Origin: Globisporangium splendens
Taxonomy: Eukaryota > Oomycota > Peronosporomycetes > Pythiales > Pythiaceae
Assembly: GCA_006386115.1 (NCBI GenBank)
Contig: VFIW01000127.1
Location: 53,642 to 117,641 of the forward strand
DNA: 64,000 nucleotides
Direction of reading: 5' to 3'
Shown here: piece by piece, positions 20,038 to 30,615 of the stretch
How the letters are laid out: each line of letters starts with the position of its first letter
Position numbering within the stretch: the first letter of the stretch is position 1
Translations under genes and position numbers: made by a program
The notes under the pieces: generated by a model
Seen by the model: only the letters and a program-made list of their open reading frames with translations
The model's database searches: none
Told to the model about the DNA's origin: nothing

Positions 20038-23000
20038 ACCATCAGTGGCTTCCACCTCATGGAGCAACGTTAGTGTTCTGACCGTGAACACTAATGGCAT
20101 CAAGAAGAACGGCCACCTATTTATCGAGAGCATGCTCTCCAAGTATTCAATGGCGTGCGTCCAAGAAACCAAGTTCGGCGACAGCACCCATCTGTCCAAT
20201 TTCAAGTTTCACCTCGACTCGAGCTTCAAGCACCGAGTCTTCGTGGACGATCCCAACACGCAGCTGCATCGACCCACGCGAGGAAGGAGCAATGGAGTGC
20301 TCACGGTGCTCCGCTCCGACTTCCCTGGCTTCGACACGGCTGTTGAGCTTCCTGGTCTGTCGATCTCCGGTCGCTATCTGGTCGTGAAGGTGATGGTCGA
20401 GTGTGTTCCCATCTACATCCACAACGTGTACGCGCCGGTCGACAGACACGAAAAGCAGCACTTCTTCTCGAGTCTGGACACCGAGGGATTCGAGGATCAA
20501 GCGACGCACTTCGTGTTGGGAGATCTGAACACCCCGCTGGACCCCAGACTCGACTCGTCGTCTCCAGATCTACGCTACGACCCCGGTCGGTCCAGCTGCC
20601 TCGAGTGGTTGGCGAAACTCGGTGTTGTCGATGCATGGCGGATCCACTACGACACCAAGCGAGTCTTCACCGGTCCCCTTCCTCGGAAGAACCGACTCGA
20701 CTACATCTTGATGTCGGAGGACTTCTATGAACGCTTCTACGACGACTCCAAGTACTACCTGCCGAAGCATGCTGGCGACCACCTCGCTCACAGTGTGAGC
20801 TTCCGGTCTGGCTCCCAGATGCACGGTCGAGGGTACTGGAAGTTTCCGCGCTACCTGCTGGAGTATCCAGTCGTAGTATCAGCGATCGAGCGAGAAGCAG
20901 ACATCGTTCTGGAGAAGCTGTGCGCCGCGACCAACCCTGGCAATGTCTGGGAGCAGTGGAAGGCGAGCATAAAGACCCAGCTCCAAGACGTGCAGAAGAA
21001 GCTTCGGCAACAAGACTCGCAGGCTGTCGAAGAGGCGAGAATCGCGCTCGACCAGGCTGCCGCTCGTTACCGCGCGTATTCGGATGACTCGCCCCGAGAA
21101 CTGTTCGATGAAGCCATGCGCAACTACAAGGAGACGGTCACGAGGACGAGTCAATACAACCAGGACACTGCGTTTGACTTCCAAGCCGCCAACTCTGAAA
21201 AGTCCACCAAGCACTTCTTCCGTCCGCTGGACACGAGCTTGAGAAGGGTCTCGATCGAGGAGGTGGTGACACCGAGTGGCAGTGTCTCATCGAATCCTCA
21301 AGAGATATCGCTTCGCTTCCTGGAACACTGGGGGTCCGAGATGGGAGATCCCGACAGTCCAGCAGGAAGAGCTCCTCCACCCGACGAAACCATGCAACGT
21401 AACCTTCTCGACTCCATCGTCCGGTTCACATCGGAAACGGATCGAGACATCCTGAATGCACCAGTCACATCTCACGATCTGGCGGATGCGATTCGACACA
21501 TGAAGGCGACGTCGGCTCCTGGCATGGACGGCTTGACGGCTGGTTTCTGCCAGGTCGCTCCGGACGTGTTTGGCGAGTGCTTGAGCATCGTGTTCAACGA
21601 TCGGCTTCGACGCGGCGTGCTGCTTCCGTCTCAACGCAAGTCGGCAGTGGTGCTGCTGCACAAGAAGGGTTCGCGAGCACGACCAGGCAACTACCGACCG
21701 ATCGCACTCGTGCAGGTCGATGTGAAGGTGTTGTCGAAGGCGCTGACGTATCGACTTCAGCAAGTCATCCTCGACTTGATCCACCCCGACCAAAAGGGCT
21801 TCGTCAAAGGTCGCTCGATTCATCACCACGTTCGGTTCCTCGCAGATCTCCAAGATCTGGTGACCAGCCTGGGCGAAGAAGCGTACGCGCTGTTCTTGGA
21901 CTTCGAGAAGGCGTTCGACCGAGTGAACTGGGACTACATGTTCCGGGTGCTCGAGCGAATGGGGTTCGGCTCGGAGTTTGCTCAGTGGATCAAGCTCCTG
22001 TACACCGAGCCGCAAGCGCATCTTCTCATCAACCAGAACATCCAGCCTGCGCTGCATCCGACGAGAGGCGTGAAGCAGGGCGACCCGTTGTCTGCGCTGC
22101 TATTTATCTTGACCATCGAGCCGCTCGGCAACCTGCTGCGGTCCCACGAAGAATATGGAGTGTGTCTCAACGCAGACCACACCGCCACGAGCACGTTCTT
22201 CGCGGACGACTCGACTCTTCTCGGCAGCTCGATACCGAACCTGCAAGCACAGCTCGGGATCGTGGAAGAGTACTGCAGAGGCTCCGGTGCGAAGCTCAAC
22301 CTGTCCAAGTCGATGCTGCTGGCGCTCAACCGGAACCAAGACTGTCCGCTGCTCCCCGGAGTGCATGTGCTCGGTCGCACGGAGACGGTCAAGTACCTCG
22401 GCATCCCGTTCAGCCAGTCACCCGTTGACGACAACATCGTCGAGTTCCTCGAGCAGCGCTTCTACGACGGCTTCAAGGCTTGGTACAGACGTGCGAGAAC
22501 GCTTCGTGGCAGGCTCTTGGTAGCTCAAACGATGGTGCTCTCCCGTCTGTGGCACTACACCCAGCACGTGTCGATCCCATCGTCGGTTGTGAAGAGATGG
22601 CAGTCGATGCTGAATCGGTTCGTGCTGAGTCGGAAGCACGACCGCGAGGCGTCACACATCCAGCTCATCCCTCGTGAGTTCCTGTATCAACGACGGAGTG
22701 ACGGTGGACTGCAGATCCCAAGCCTGGAAGCGCACCTCAAGCGGCAACGTCTTCAGCTTGTGCTGCAGTTTATGCGAGCTGTGACTGCAGATGGTGTGCG
22801 GAACTGGACGACAGCGAGCACAGAGCTGCTCAAGCTCGTCCTTCCCCGCACAGGTGGCTGCAACGCGCTCGACTTCCTCACGATCTCTCCGCTCCGACAT
22901 GGCGACATGATCAAGTGGAAACTGACTTCAGCGTGGTGGCGAGCGACTTGGGTCTGGTGGTACACGATTCGCTGGGAGATCACGTGGCACGACCTTCCTT

Positions 23001-24157
23001 CGGACGAGCGCGCTTGGTACGGTCTTCGGCAGCCGATTTGGTTCCACTCGGACGCGGAGCTCCACTTCGAGCAAGCTGCGCGGACTCACACCAGCTCAGC
23101 GCACCGTAGGTGCATCGGGATGGTCCGTGAACCACAGCGCAGCTTTCGGTTGCACGTGTCGAGAGTCTTCAGTGTGCGGTCACTCGCTGACTTCATGCTC
23201 GAAGGTTGTGCTTGGCCGTCGCAGCAAGACTTCGTCCAGCGCCATCTCGACTTCACGCTCGTGTCTACGACACCTGGTCAACAGGTGAAGTGGCTGCGAG
23301 TGCTGTACAACGAGGCAACGCAGATCGTCGAGCGTCTGTGTGCGCGTGAGCTTGTGCTGCAGACTACGAGTGCTGCGAGACGACTGCTGCCGCATCTCGG
23401 CTGCAAGAGTGGGGTGAAGACGTGCTTGGTCCCAACGATCCCAAGATCAGCGCTTCTCCGCGTAGTGTGGACGCCAACGCCACCGACGAAGCCCCACCCG
23501 ATGACGATACACTCCCAGCGAGTGGGCGACGAGCAGATCAAGGCGTTCATCAAGTACTCCAAGCACCTGCGCAAGATCTCGCTCCCTGTCTTCGAAGACC
23601 TGCAGTTCCGCCTCGCGTTCCGTCTTCTGCCGGTGCGGTCGCGGTTCTGGTTTCTGGAAGCGTCACATCCTGGCATCCAACGCTGTGTTCGCGTCGGATG
23701 CATTGCAATCGAGACCGAGAAGCACTTGTTCTTCGAGTGTATGCTGGCAGAGCAGCTGTGGGAGCACATGCGGAGACTGATGGCTCCGCTTCTCCGATCC
23801 GAGTTGACGTGGGCGATGGTGGCGACAGCGAGGAAACCAGTGGTGCGAGACGAGTGGTCAGACTGCGAGGACGTCATCAGAGACGTGTGGCACACGTTTC
23901 GCAATATGACGCTCCACTTTGTCTGGACGGACCGTAATCGTTGCTTGTTCGACGGAAGACAACCAACACCAGTCACTCCGGCGTTGCTGATCATCTTCTC
24001 CACGGCGAGCGCACACTTCCGACACAATCTGAGGCGCGAGTACGATTCTGATGAGCGAATGGCGCTGACGAAGGTCTTCGACAAGATGAAAGTCCATAAA
24101 CCTTTCGCCGACTTTATAGAAGCGAATCCCTCGCTGCTGCAAATTCGGCTACGTTAG
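20009..24157 (+). CDS. LINE copy 2 ORF2: endonuclease and reverse transcriptase
   Basis: The frame opens before the ORF1 stop and runs 1,382 codons. The first ATG (20132) lies inside the endonuclease and would remove its first strand (TVNTNGI), so translation probably starts by +1 frameshift, reinitiation or a non-AUG codon. Endonuclease: CVQETKF, NVYAPVD, GDLNTPLDP, RLDYILMS, AGDHLAH. RT at about residues 480-760: NYRPIALVQ, LDFEKAFDRVNWD, FADDSTLLG. C-terminal Cys/His cluster near residue 1,230 (CVRVGC ... HLFFEC). It carries out target-primed reverse transcription; the endonuclease presumably nicks tRNA-Ile between positions 16 and 17. Confidence 0.93.
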   Translation: MRAVWPLVAKPSVASTSWSNVSVLTVNTNGIKKNGHLFIESMLSKYSMACVQETKFGDSTHLSNFKFHLDSSFKHRVFVDDPNTQLHRPTRGRSNGVLTVLRSDFPGFDTAVELPGLSISGRYLVVKVMVECVPIYIHNVYAPVDRHEKQHFFSSLDTEGFEDQATHFVLGDLNTPLDPRLDSSSPDLRYDPGRSSCLEWLAKLGVVDAWRIHYDTKRVFTGPLPRKNRLDYILMSEDFYERFYDDSKYYLPKHAGDHLAHSVSFRSGSQMHGRGYWKFPRYLLEYPVVVSAIEREADIVLEKLCAATNPGNVWEQWKASIKTQLQDVQKKLRQQDSQAVEEARIALDQAAARYRAYSDDSPRELFDEAMRNYKETVTRTSQYNQDTAFDFQAANSEKSTKHFFRPLDTSLRRVSIEEVVTPSGSVSSNPQEISLRFLEHWGSEMGDPDSPAGRAPPPDETMQRNLLDSIVRFTSETDRDILNAPVTSHDLADAIRHMKATSAPGMDGLTAGFCQVAPDVFGECLSIVFNDRLRRGVLLPSQRKSAVVLLHKKGSRARPGNYRPIALVQVDVKVLSKALTYRLQQVILDLIHPDQKGFVKGRSIHHHVRFLADLQDLVTSLGEEAYALFLDFEKAFDRVNWDYMFRVLERMGFGSEFAQWIKLLYTEPQAHLLINQNIQPALHPTRGVKQGDPLSALLFILTIEPLGNLLRSHEEYGVCLNADHTATSTFFADDSTLLGSSIPNLQAQLGIVEEYCRGSGAKLNLSKSMLLALNRNQDCPLLPGVHVLGRTETVKYLGIPFSQSPVDDNIVEFLEQRFYDGFKAWYRRARTLRGRLLVAQTMVLSRLWHYTQHVSIPSSVVKRWQSMLNRFVLSRKHDREASHIQLIPREFLYQRRSDGGLQIPSLEAHLKRQRLQLVLQFMRAVTADGVRNWTTASTELLKLVLPRTGGCNALDFLTISPLRHGDMIKWKLTSAWWRATWVWWYTIRWEITWHDLPSDERAWYGLRQPIWFHSDAELHFEQAARTHTSSAHRRCIGMVREPQRSFRLHVSRVFSVRSLADFMLEGCAWPSQQDFVQRHLDFTLVSTTPGQQVKWLRVLYNEATQIVERLCARELVLQTTSAARRLLPHLGCKSGVKTCLVPTIPRSALLRVVWTPTPPTKPHPMTIHSQRVGDEQIKAFIKYSKHLRKISLPVFEDLQFRLAFRLLPVRSRFWFLEASHPGIQRCVRVGCIAIETEKHLFFECMLAEQLWEHMRRLMAPLLRSELTWAMVATARKPVVRDEWSDCEDVIRDVWHTFRNMTLHFVWTDRNRCLFDGRQPTPVTPALLIIFSTASAHFRHNLRREYDSDERMALTKVFDKMKVHKPFADFIEANPSLLQIRLR

Positions 24158-24330
24158 CACCAGAACTGACCTTATTATGGGCGAGACCGCCCGGACCGTC
24201 CAAGTGTCGCTTTCTTGGCCGTGTCTATCTGAACGAGAAGCTGCATTGCGTCAATGCCCGCATCGTCAAGGATCGCGTGGGGTGGCTGGTGCGTAGTCAC
24301 TCAGAAGCTGGGGATGGAGCCAACAAAATT

Positions 24331-24411
24331 TGGTCGTGGTGGGGATCGAACCAGCGACCTTCAGATTGTCAACTCGGCGTTCTACCACTGCACCAGCGGG
24401 GCTGTTATACC
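24331..24411 (-). pseudogene. tRNA-like sequence downstream of LINE ORF2
   Basis: Has a perfect B box (GGTTCGATCC) and an A-box-like TGGTGCAGTGG on the minus strand, with a possible anticodon loop TTGACAA (GAC, Val). Acceptor, anticodon and T stems do not pair well and the length is 81 nt, so it is not a functional tRNA. It sits between LINE ORF2 and the antisense gene. Confidence 0.45.
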
Positions 24412-24582
24412 ACTCTACCGGCAGTGGTTATTGAAACTCTTGCCGCACATCCCGTTCTACCGCAACCTCATACATATGTCGACTCTCACCAGCGATCCCC
24501 ACACTCTACCCTCAAATGGAGAACAATGGGAAATGAGGAAAGTATTGGACAGGTCTTACGGGTAGAACCGCTACCTACTGTC

Positions 24583-25962
24583 CTAGAAATCGCCGCGCTG
24601 CAGGCGAATTCTCTTTCTGCCGGGTTGGAGCAACACAACCTCGAAGCACCAACACAAGTCAGCCTTCTTCAGCCACACGCGCTCGGCAAGAGGGGTCCAG
24701 CCGTCCGCATCGCCAACGGTGATGACTCCATTGCGGACCAGGATCGCCATGCAGTGGCGCTCCCGGTTCTGCGACATTGCAGCCAAGATGAATCGCCCGC
24801 AGCGGCCTTCGAGCATCAACTCAATGCCGCGCATCTTGGTGAAGGTCTTCTTCCCAGGCTGCTGAACGAGGTTGCTGGAAAACCGCGGCAAGTCGATGTT
24901 GAGCTTCTCCGACTGAGCTTGGACGAATTTCACGAACCCGACAAACTGCGCGCGCGTCACTCCGACGTCGTACTGCTTACCCCGCAACGCGCCGCTTGCG
25001 ATGTACTCTGCCTTAAACTTTTCCAATCCCGCGTCGTCCACCCCGAAGCTTGCGAAGACCAACTCGACGGCCTTGAACGCGCACTGGTACTCGCTGTCAG
25101 CGGCGTACCCCTTCGTCTGCTTCTTGCGCCACACGGAGAACTTGACCTTTCGCTTCGTCTCCAACACCCACCGCTTGGCCTGGTCCAGCAACAACCCGTA
25201 GTTCTCGCGGATGTTGGTCGGAGCCTCCCACTCGAGATCGCGATCCTCCCACAGGACCCGGTACTTGTCAGTCTTCGGGTCGTAGTCAATTACGTCCACA
25301 ACGTTCATGACCACGACCTTCAGACGCGACGACGGGCCCCCAGCCACACGCTTCCCAGTAACAGGGGTGGATTTTTCCGAAGAAGCTTGAACTCTCTTCC
25401 TGGATGCCCGACTCGCGGCTCTCGTGCGTGGGCCATCGCACCGATGGGCGTCACGTGGCGGCGGCATGCTGCGCTTGGTCTCCTCCTCGGTGTCTCCAGT
25501 GTCGCTCGCGTCTTGACTCTCTGCATCGCTTTCGCTGGATACGTCGACAATCTCCGCACCGCGCTCTGGGCCATCACTCTCGCCTCCGCCGCTCGCAGCA
25601 CCGTTCCCAGCCGTGCTGGTAGTCTCCTCGTGGAAGCTCTCGTCTGCGCTGCTCGCACTCTCGCTGCCTCCTCCGTCGTCGCTCTCAACTTCAGCCTCGA
25701 CGCCCTCGGCTTCCTCCTCGGCGCTCTCGTCCGCACTTCCAGCTTCATCGCTGCTGCTGTCGCCGCTACCCTCGCTCTCACTCGCGTCCAGCTCTCGTAC
25801 CTCGGTGGAATCCACCTCCCCTTCGGCAAGGATCTCCTCCAGCCCGGTGCGCTCAGCGTCAGGACCCACGCTTTGTTCTTCGCTGTGGAGGGACGCGCTC
25901 TCTACCCCCGCCACCAGCTCAGCCAACACCTCAACAACGTCGCCTTCCTCGGCTGCACTCAT
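24583..25962 (-). CDS. Antisense chromodomain-like protein within LINE copy 2
   Basis: 459 codons from ATG 25962, no stop inside. Residues 1-165 are strongly acidic and Ser-rich; 165-215 are basic with RTRAASRASRKR; about 222-255 look like a chromodomain strand pattern (YDPKTDKYRVLWEDRDLEWEAP). The last 110 residues (GRFILAAMS, RHCMAILVRNGVITVGDADGW) resemble the core of a papain/Ulp1-fold hydrolase only loosely. It lies opposite to ORF1/ORF2 but inside the element's target duplications. It could be LINE cargo, a third ORF, or a host or transposon gene inserted into the LINE 3' UTR. Function unknown. Confidence 0.6.
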   Translation of the reverse strand: MSAAEEGDVVEVLAELVAGVESASLHSEEQSVGPDAERTGLEEILAEGEVDSTEVRELDASESEGSGDSSSDEAGSADESAEEEAEGVEAEVESDDGGGSESASSADESFHEETTSTAGNGAASGGGESDGPERGAEIVDVSSESDAESQDASDTGDTEEETKRSMPPPRDAHRCDGPRTRAASRASRKRVQASSEKSTPVTGKRVAGGPSSRLKVVVMNVVDVIDYDPKTDKYRVLWEDRDLEWEAPTNIRENYGLLLDQAKRWVLETKRKVKFSVWRKKQTKGYAADSEYQCAFKAVELVFASFGVDDAGLEKFKAEYIASGALRGKQYDVGVTRAQFVGFVKFVQAQSEKLNIDLPRFSSNLVQQPGKKTFTKMRGIELMLEGRCGRFILAAMSQNRERHCMAILVRNGVITVGDADGWTPLAERVWLKKADLCWCFEVVLLQPGRKRIRLQRGDF

Positions 25963-26599
25963 CGCGGCACCCAGCTTCTCGCCTACGGCTCTCCTCGGCA
26001 ACCGACCGACACACAAACAGTCCGACAATTAAGCAGAGGCCTGGTGACTTAACCCGGCAACCGATTGAAACCGCAAGCGCGTCGCCGAGTTCGCCAACAA
26101 GCACAGCAACAAAAAGCGACGTCGAGACGGCTCCCTACACACACAGCAACAAGACACAACGATTAGAATGCGAGTCCACCAACACGACATCCCGACAACA
26201 CTCACCGGACGCGACTTCTCTGCTATTTCGGTCGCTGCTGGAAGCGATGGTTACGGACTGATCTGCTCCCTTGGTCGCCAAAAAGGAAATGAGCTCATTC
26301 CACAAAAAGCGCACCCACTCCAGATGTCTCACGGGCGTGTCGCACGATCAACCTTCAAGCAACATTGACTACCTCCACAATGTTGTACCTGTGAAAACAA
26401 ATACCCTCCAAGACTCGATCCCAAATATTTGCCAAAAACCATCTGTGACCTTCAAGAATTGATAACCCATCATACGGCATATGATATGACGTATGGTAGG
26501 TTCGTCAAGAGTTACACACTATCGACGAAAACCAAGAATTTCCTCAACACCCAGAAAATTTAGAGACTATTGCATACGTACCATATATTTAAACCTCTG
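25963..26599. other. LINE copy 2 3' region, non-coding
   Basis: Upstream of the antisense gene and before the conserved LINE tail. AT-richer, no convincing frame. It may hold the antisense gene's promoter. Confidence 0.4.
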
Positions 26600-26659
26600 T
26601 ACTTGCTAGGTAGATTGAGTAGTCACTCCGTCTTATTCTAGTAATATAGACAACTTTCA

Positions 26660-27408
26660 ACTGAGCTATACGACCTCGGACACGTTCAACAACACTCCAC
26701 AACACACACACCACCACACAACCATTGCAACACAACACACGTCCCACGCACACACATCCCACGCACACACGCCACGCAACCCACAACGTCGTCCTCGTCC
26801 ACGGTCCGCGTACAAACCACCACACAACCAACGTCTTGGTCGTCCAACGCGTACTGTACTGCAAGCCTGCCAGCTCAACCTTAGCATTTTGCGTCTCAAA
26901 CGGCACACGTCAGGCCTCCCACACAAGTGTCAATCGCCAAAAACCACACCCAAAGTGAGACGGACCCGGGACGTCTCGCGGGCACTCTTGCGCTCTCGCT
27001 TTACACGGCACTCGCGTCAATCCACCAAGCATGCGGCGAGCGAGCTGCAGCCAGTGGCTCGGCGTGCGTTTTGGTCGACTTAGGTGCTCATTGGCTTCGT
27101 TTGAAGTTTAAAGTCTCGCAGTGTACGTACGTATGTACCGCTACTCCCTCTTTGTTTTGCTTGCTTGCTTGTGTTCGGTGTGTGCTCAAGTAGAGCGACT
27201 GGGGAGCAGAGCAGAGTGGCAAAGAATTCGGTGGTGGTGTTGTCGGGATGAATGGACGGGCAGAGATGTGATGTGACCCGGTCCGCGTGAAAAATGAAAG
27301 AAGCGGCTCGAGCAGCGTCCACGCACAGCAACACGCGCTCACACACTCAGTGCCTGCCTGCCTGCTTGTCTGCGCAGTGTCAAAGAGGAATGAAAAGAAA
27401 GAAAAGTT
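26660..27408 (-). repeat. tRNA-Ile array unit after LINE copy 2
   Basis: Starts with the right-hand copy of the 16-bp duplication and continues as normal spacer to tRNA copy 4. Confidence 0.9.
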
Positions 27409-27481
27409 TGGTCATACTGGGGCTCGAACCCAGGACCACAGCGTTATTAGCACTGCGCTCTACCGACTGAGCTATACGACC
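27409..27481 (-). tRNA. tRNA-Ile(AAT), copy 4
   Basis: Intact 73-nt gene; uninterrupted upstream spacer. TTTT follows within 15 nt downstream on the minus strand. Confidence 0.93.
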
Positions 27482-28217
27482 TCGGACACGTTCAACAACA
27501 CTCCACAACACACACACCACCACACAACCATTGCAACACAACACACGTCCCACGCACACACATCCCACGCACACACGCCACGCAACCCACAACGTCGTCC
27601 TCGTCCACGGTCCGCGTACAAACCACCACACAACCAACGTCTTGGTCGTCCAACGCGTACTGTACTGCAAGCCTGCCAGCTCAACCTTAGCATTTTGCGT
27701 CTCAAACGGCACACGTCAGGCCTCCCACACAAATGTCAATCGCCAAAAACCACACCCAAAGTGAGACGGACCCGGGACGTTCGCGGGCACTCTTGCACTC
27801 TCGCTTTACACGGCACTCGCGTCAATCCACCAAGCATGCGGCGAGCGAGCTGCAGCCAGTGGCTCGGCGTGCGTTTTGGTCGACTTAGGTGCTCATTGGC
27901 TTCGTTTGAAGTTTAAAGTCTCGCAGTGTACGTACGTATGTACCGCTACTCCCTCTTTGTTTTGCTTGCTGCTTGTGTTCGGTGTGTGCTCAAGTAGAGC
28001 GACTGGGGAGCAGAGCAGCGTGGCAAAGAATTCGGTGGTGGTGTTGCGGGATGAATGGACGGGCAGAGATGTGATGTGACCCGGTCCGCGTGAAAAATGA
28101 AAGAAGCGGCTCGAGCAGCGTCCACGCACAGCAGCACGCGCTCACACGCTCAGTGCCTGCGCCTGCCTGCGTGCCTGCCTGCGCAGTGTCAAAGAGGAAC
28201 CAAAAGAAAGAAAAGTT
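27482..28217 (-). repeat. tRNA-Ile array unit
   Basis: Spacer of the 809-bp period. It has small private deletions, and the tRNA-proximal end is of the second subtype (GAACCAAAAG instead of GAATGAAAAG). Confidence 0.9.
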
Positions 28218-28290
28218 TGGTCATACTGGGGCTCGAACCCAGGACCACAGCGTTATTAGCACTGCGCTCTACCGACTGAGCTATACGACC
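28218..28290 (-). tRNA. tRNA-Ile(AAT), copy 5
   Basis: Intact 73-nt gene, anticodon AAT. Confidence 0.93.
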
Positions 28291-28995
28291 TCGGACACGT
28301 TCAACAACACTCCACAACACACACACCACCACACAACCATTGCAACACAACACACGTCCCACGCAACCCACAACGTCGTCCTCGTCCACGGTCCGCGTAC
28401 AAACCACCACACAACCAACGTCTTGGTCGTCCAACGCGTACTGTACTGCAAGCCTGCCAGCTCAACCTTAGCATTTTGCGTCTCAAACGGCACACGTCAG
28501 GCCTCCCACACAAATGTCAATCGCCAAAAACCACACCCAAAGTGAGACGGACCCGGGACGTCTCGCGGGCACTCTTGCGCTCTCGCTTTACACGGCACTC
28601 GCGTCAATCCACCAAGCATGCGGCGAGCGAGCTGCAGCCAGTAGCTCGGCGTGCGTTTTGGTCGACTTAGGTGCTCATTGGCTTCGTTTGAAGTTTAAAG
28701 TCTCGCAGTGTACGTACGTATGTACCGCTACTCCCTCTTTGTTTTGCTTGCTTGCTTGTGTTCGGTGTGTGCTCAAGTAGAGCGACTGGGGAGCAGAGCA
28801 GAGTGGCAAAGAATTCGGTGGTGGTGTTGTCGGGATGAATGGACGGGCAGAGATGTGATGTGACCCGGTCCGCGTGAAAAATGGAAGAAGCGGCTCGAGC
28901 AGCGTCCACGCACAGCAACACGCGCTCACACACTCAGTGCCTGCCTGCCTGCTTGTCTGCGCAGTGTCAAAGAGGAATGAAAAGAAAGAAAAGTT
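28291..28995 (-). repeat. tRNA-Ile array unit, short form
   Basis: 778-bp period; lacks about 36 bp of the CA-rich ACGCACACAC block. The same deletion is seen in the unit at 32941. Confidence 0.9.
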
Positions 28996-29068
28996 TGGTC
29001 ATACTGGGGCTCGAACCCAGGACCACAGCGTTATTAGCACTGCGCTCTACCGACTGAGCTATACGACC
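28996..29068 (-). tRNA. tRNA-Ile(AAT), copy 6
   Basis: Intact 73-nt gene, anticodon AAT. Confidence 0.93.
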
Positions 29069-29809
29069 TCGGACACGTTCAACAACACTCCACAACACAC
29101 ACACCACCACACAACCATTGCAACACAACACACGTCCCACGCACACACATCCCACGCACACACGCCACGCAACCCACAACGTCGTCCTCGTCCACGGTCC
29201 GCGTACAAACCACCACACAACCAACGTCTTGGTCGTCCAACGCGTACTGTACTGCAAGCCTGCCAGCTCAACCTTAGCATTTTGCGTCTCAAACGGCACA
29301 CGTCAGGCCTCCCACACAAATGTCAATCGCCAAAAACCACACCCAAAGTGAGACGGACCCGGGACGTCTCGCGGGCACTCTTGCGCTCTCGCTTTACACG
29401 GCACTCGCGTCAATCCACCAAGCATGCGGCGAGCGAGCTGCAGCCAGTAGCTCGGCGTGCGTTTTGGTCGACTTAGGTGCTCATTGGCTTCGTTTGAAGT
29501 TTAAAGTCTCGCAGTGTACGTACGTATGTACCGCTACTCCCTCTTTGTTTTGCTTGCTTGCTTGTGTTCGGTGTGTGCTCAAGTAGAGCGACTGGGGAGC
29601 AGAGCAGAGTGGCAAAGAATTCGGTGGTGGTGTTGTCGGGATGAATGGACGGGCAGAGATGTGATGTGACCCGGTCCGCGTGAAAAATGAAAGAAGCGGC
29701 TCGAGCAGCGTCCACGCACAGCAGCACGCGCTCACACGCTCAGTGCCTGCGTGCCTGCCTGCGTGCCTGCCTGCGCAGTGTCAAAGAGGAACCAAAAGAA
29801 AGAAAAGTT
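29069..29809 (-). repeat. tRNA-Ile array unit
   Basis: 814-bp period, nearly identical to its neighbours. Confidence 0.9.
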
Positions 29810-29882
29810 TGGTCATACTGGGGCTCGAACCCAGGACCACAGCGTTATTAGCACTGCGCTCTACCGACTGAGCTATACGACC
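29810..29882 (-). tRNA. tRNA-Ile(AAT), copy 7
   Basis: Intact 73-nt gene, anticodon AAT. Confidence 0.93.
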
Positions 29883-30615
29883 TCGGACACGTTCAACAAC
29901 ACTCCACAACACACACACCACCACACAACCATTGCAACACAACACACGTCCCACGCACACACATCCCACGCACACACGCCACGCAACCCACAACGTCGTC
30001 CTCGTCCACGGTCCGCGTACAAACCACCACACAACCAACGTCTTGGTCGTCCAACGCGTACTGTACTGCAAGCCTGCCAGCTCAACCTTAGCATTTTGCG
30101 TCTCAAACGGCACACGTCAGGCCTCCCACACAAGTGTCAATCGCCAAAAACCACACCCAAAGTGAGACGGACCCGGGACGTCTCGCGGGCACTCTTGCGC
30201 TCTCGCTTTACACGGCACTCGCGTCAATCCACCAAGCATGCGGCGAGCGAGCTGCAGCCAGTGGCTCGGCGTGCGTTTTGGTCGACTTAGGTGCTCATTG
30301 GCTTCGTTTGAAGTTTAAAGTCTCGCAGTGTACGTACGTATGTACCGCTACTCCCTCTTTGTTTTGCTTGCTTGCTTGTGTTCGGTGTGTGCTCAAGTAG
30401 AGCGACTGGGGAGCAGAGCAGAGTGGCAAAGAATTCGGTGGTGGTGTTGTCGGGATGAATGGACGGGCAGAGATGTGATGTGACCCGGTCCGCGTGAAAA
30501 ATGGAAGAAGCGGCTCGAGCAGCGTCCACGCACAGCAACACGCGCTCACACACTCAGTGCCTGCCTGCCTGCTTGTCTGCGCAGTGTCAAAGAGGAATGA
30601 AAAGAAAGAAAAGTT
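29883..30615 (-). repeat. tRNA-Ile array unit
   Basis: 806-bp period; the spacer is normal up to the chimeric tRNA that follows. Confidence 0.9.

Larger units (their letters stand above)
17289..26659 (+). mobile_element. tRNA-Ile-targeting LINE, copy 2 (ORF1 and ORF2 open)
   Basis: A 9.4-kb element between perfect 16-bp duplications (17273-17288 and 26660-26675). Order: short 5' UTR, ORF1 (17383-20037), ORF2 (to 24157), a tRNA-like sequence (24331-24411), an antisense gene (24583-25962), about 600 bp of AT-richer sequence, and the family 3' end GTAATATAGACAACTTTCA. ORF1 and ORF2 have no internal stop, so this copy may be a recent or active source. Endonuclease plus FADD-type RT and a C-terminal Cys/His cluster place it among APE-type LINEs (L1/Tx1-like by layout; the clade needs a tree). 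Confidence 0.93.

Noticed and set aside
24331..24411. Functional tRNA-Val(GAC).
   Set aside because: Stems mispair at several positions and the length is 81 nt.
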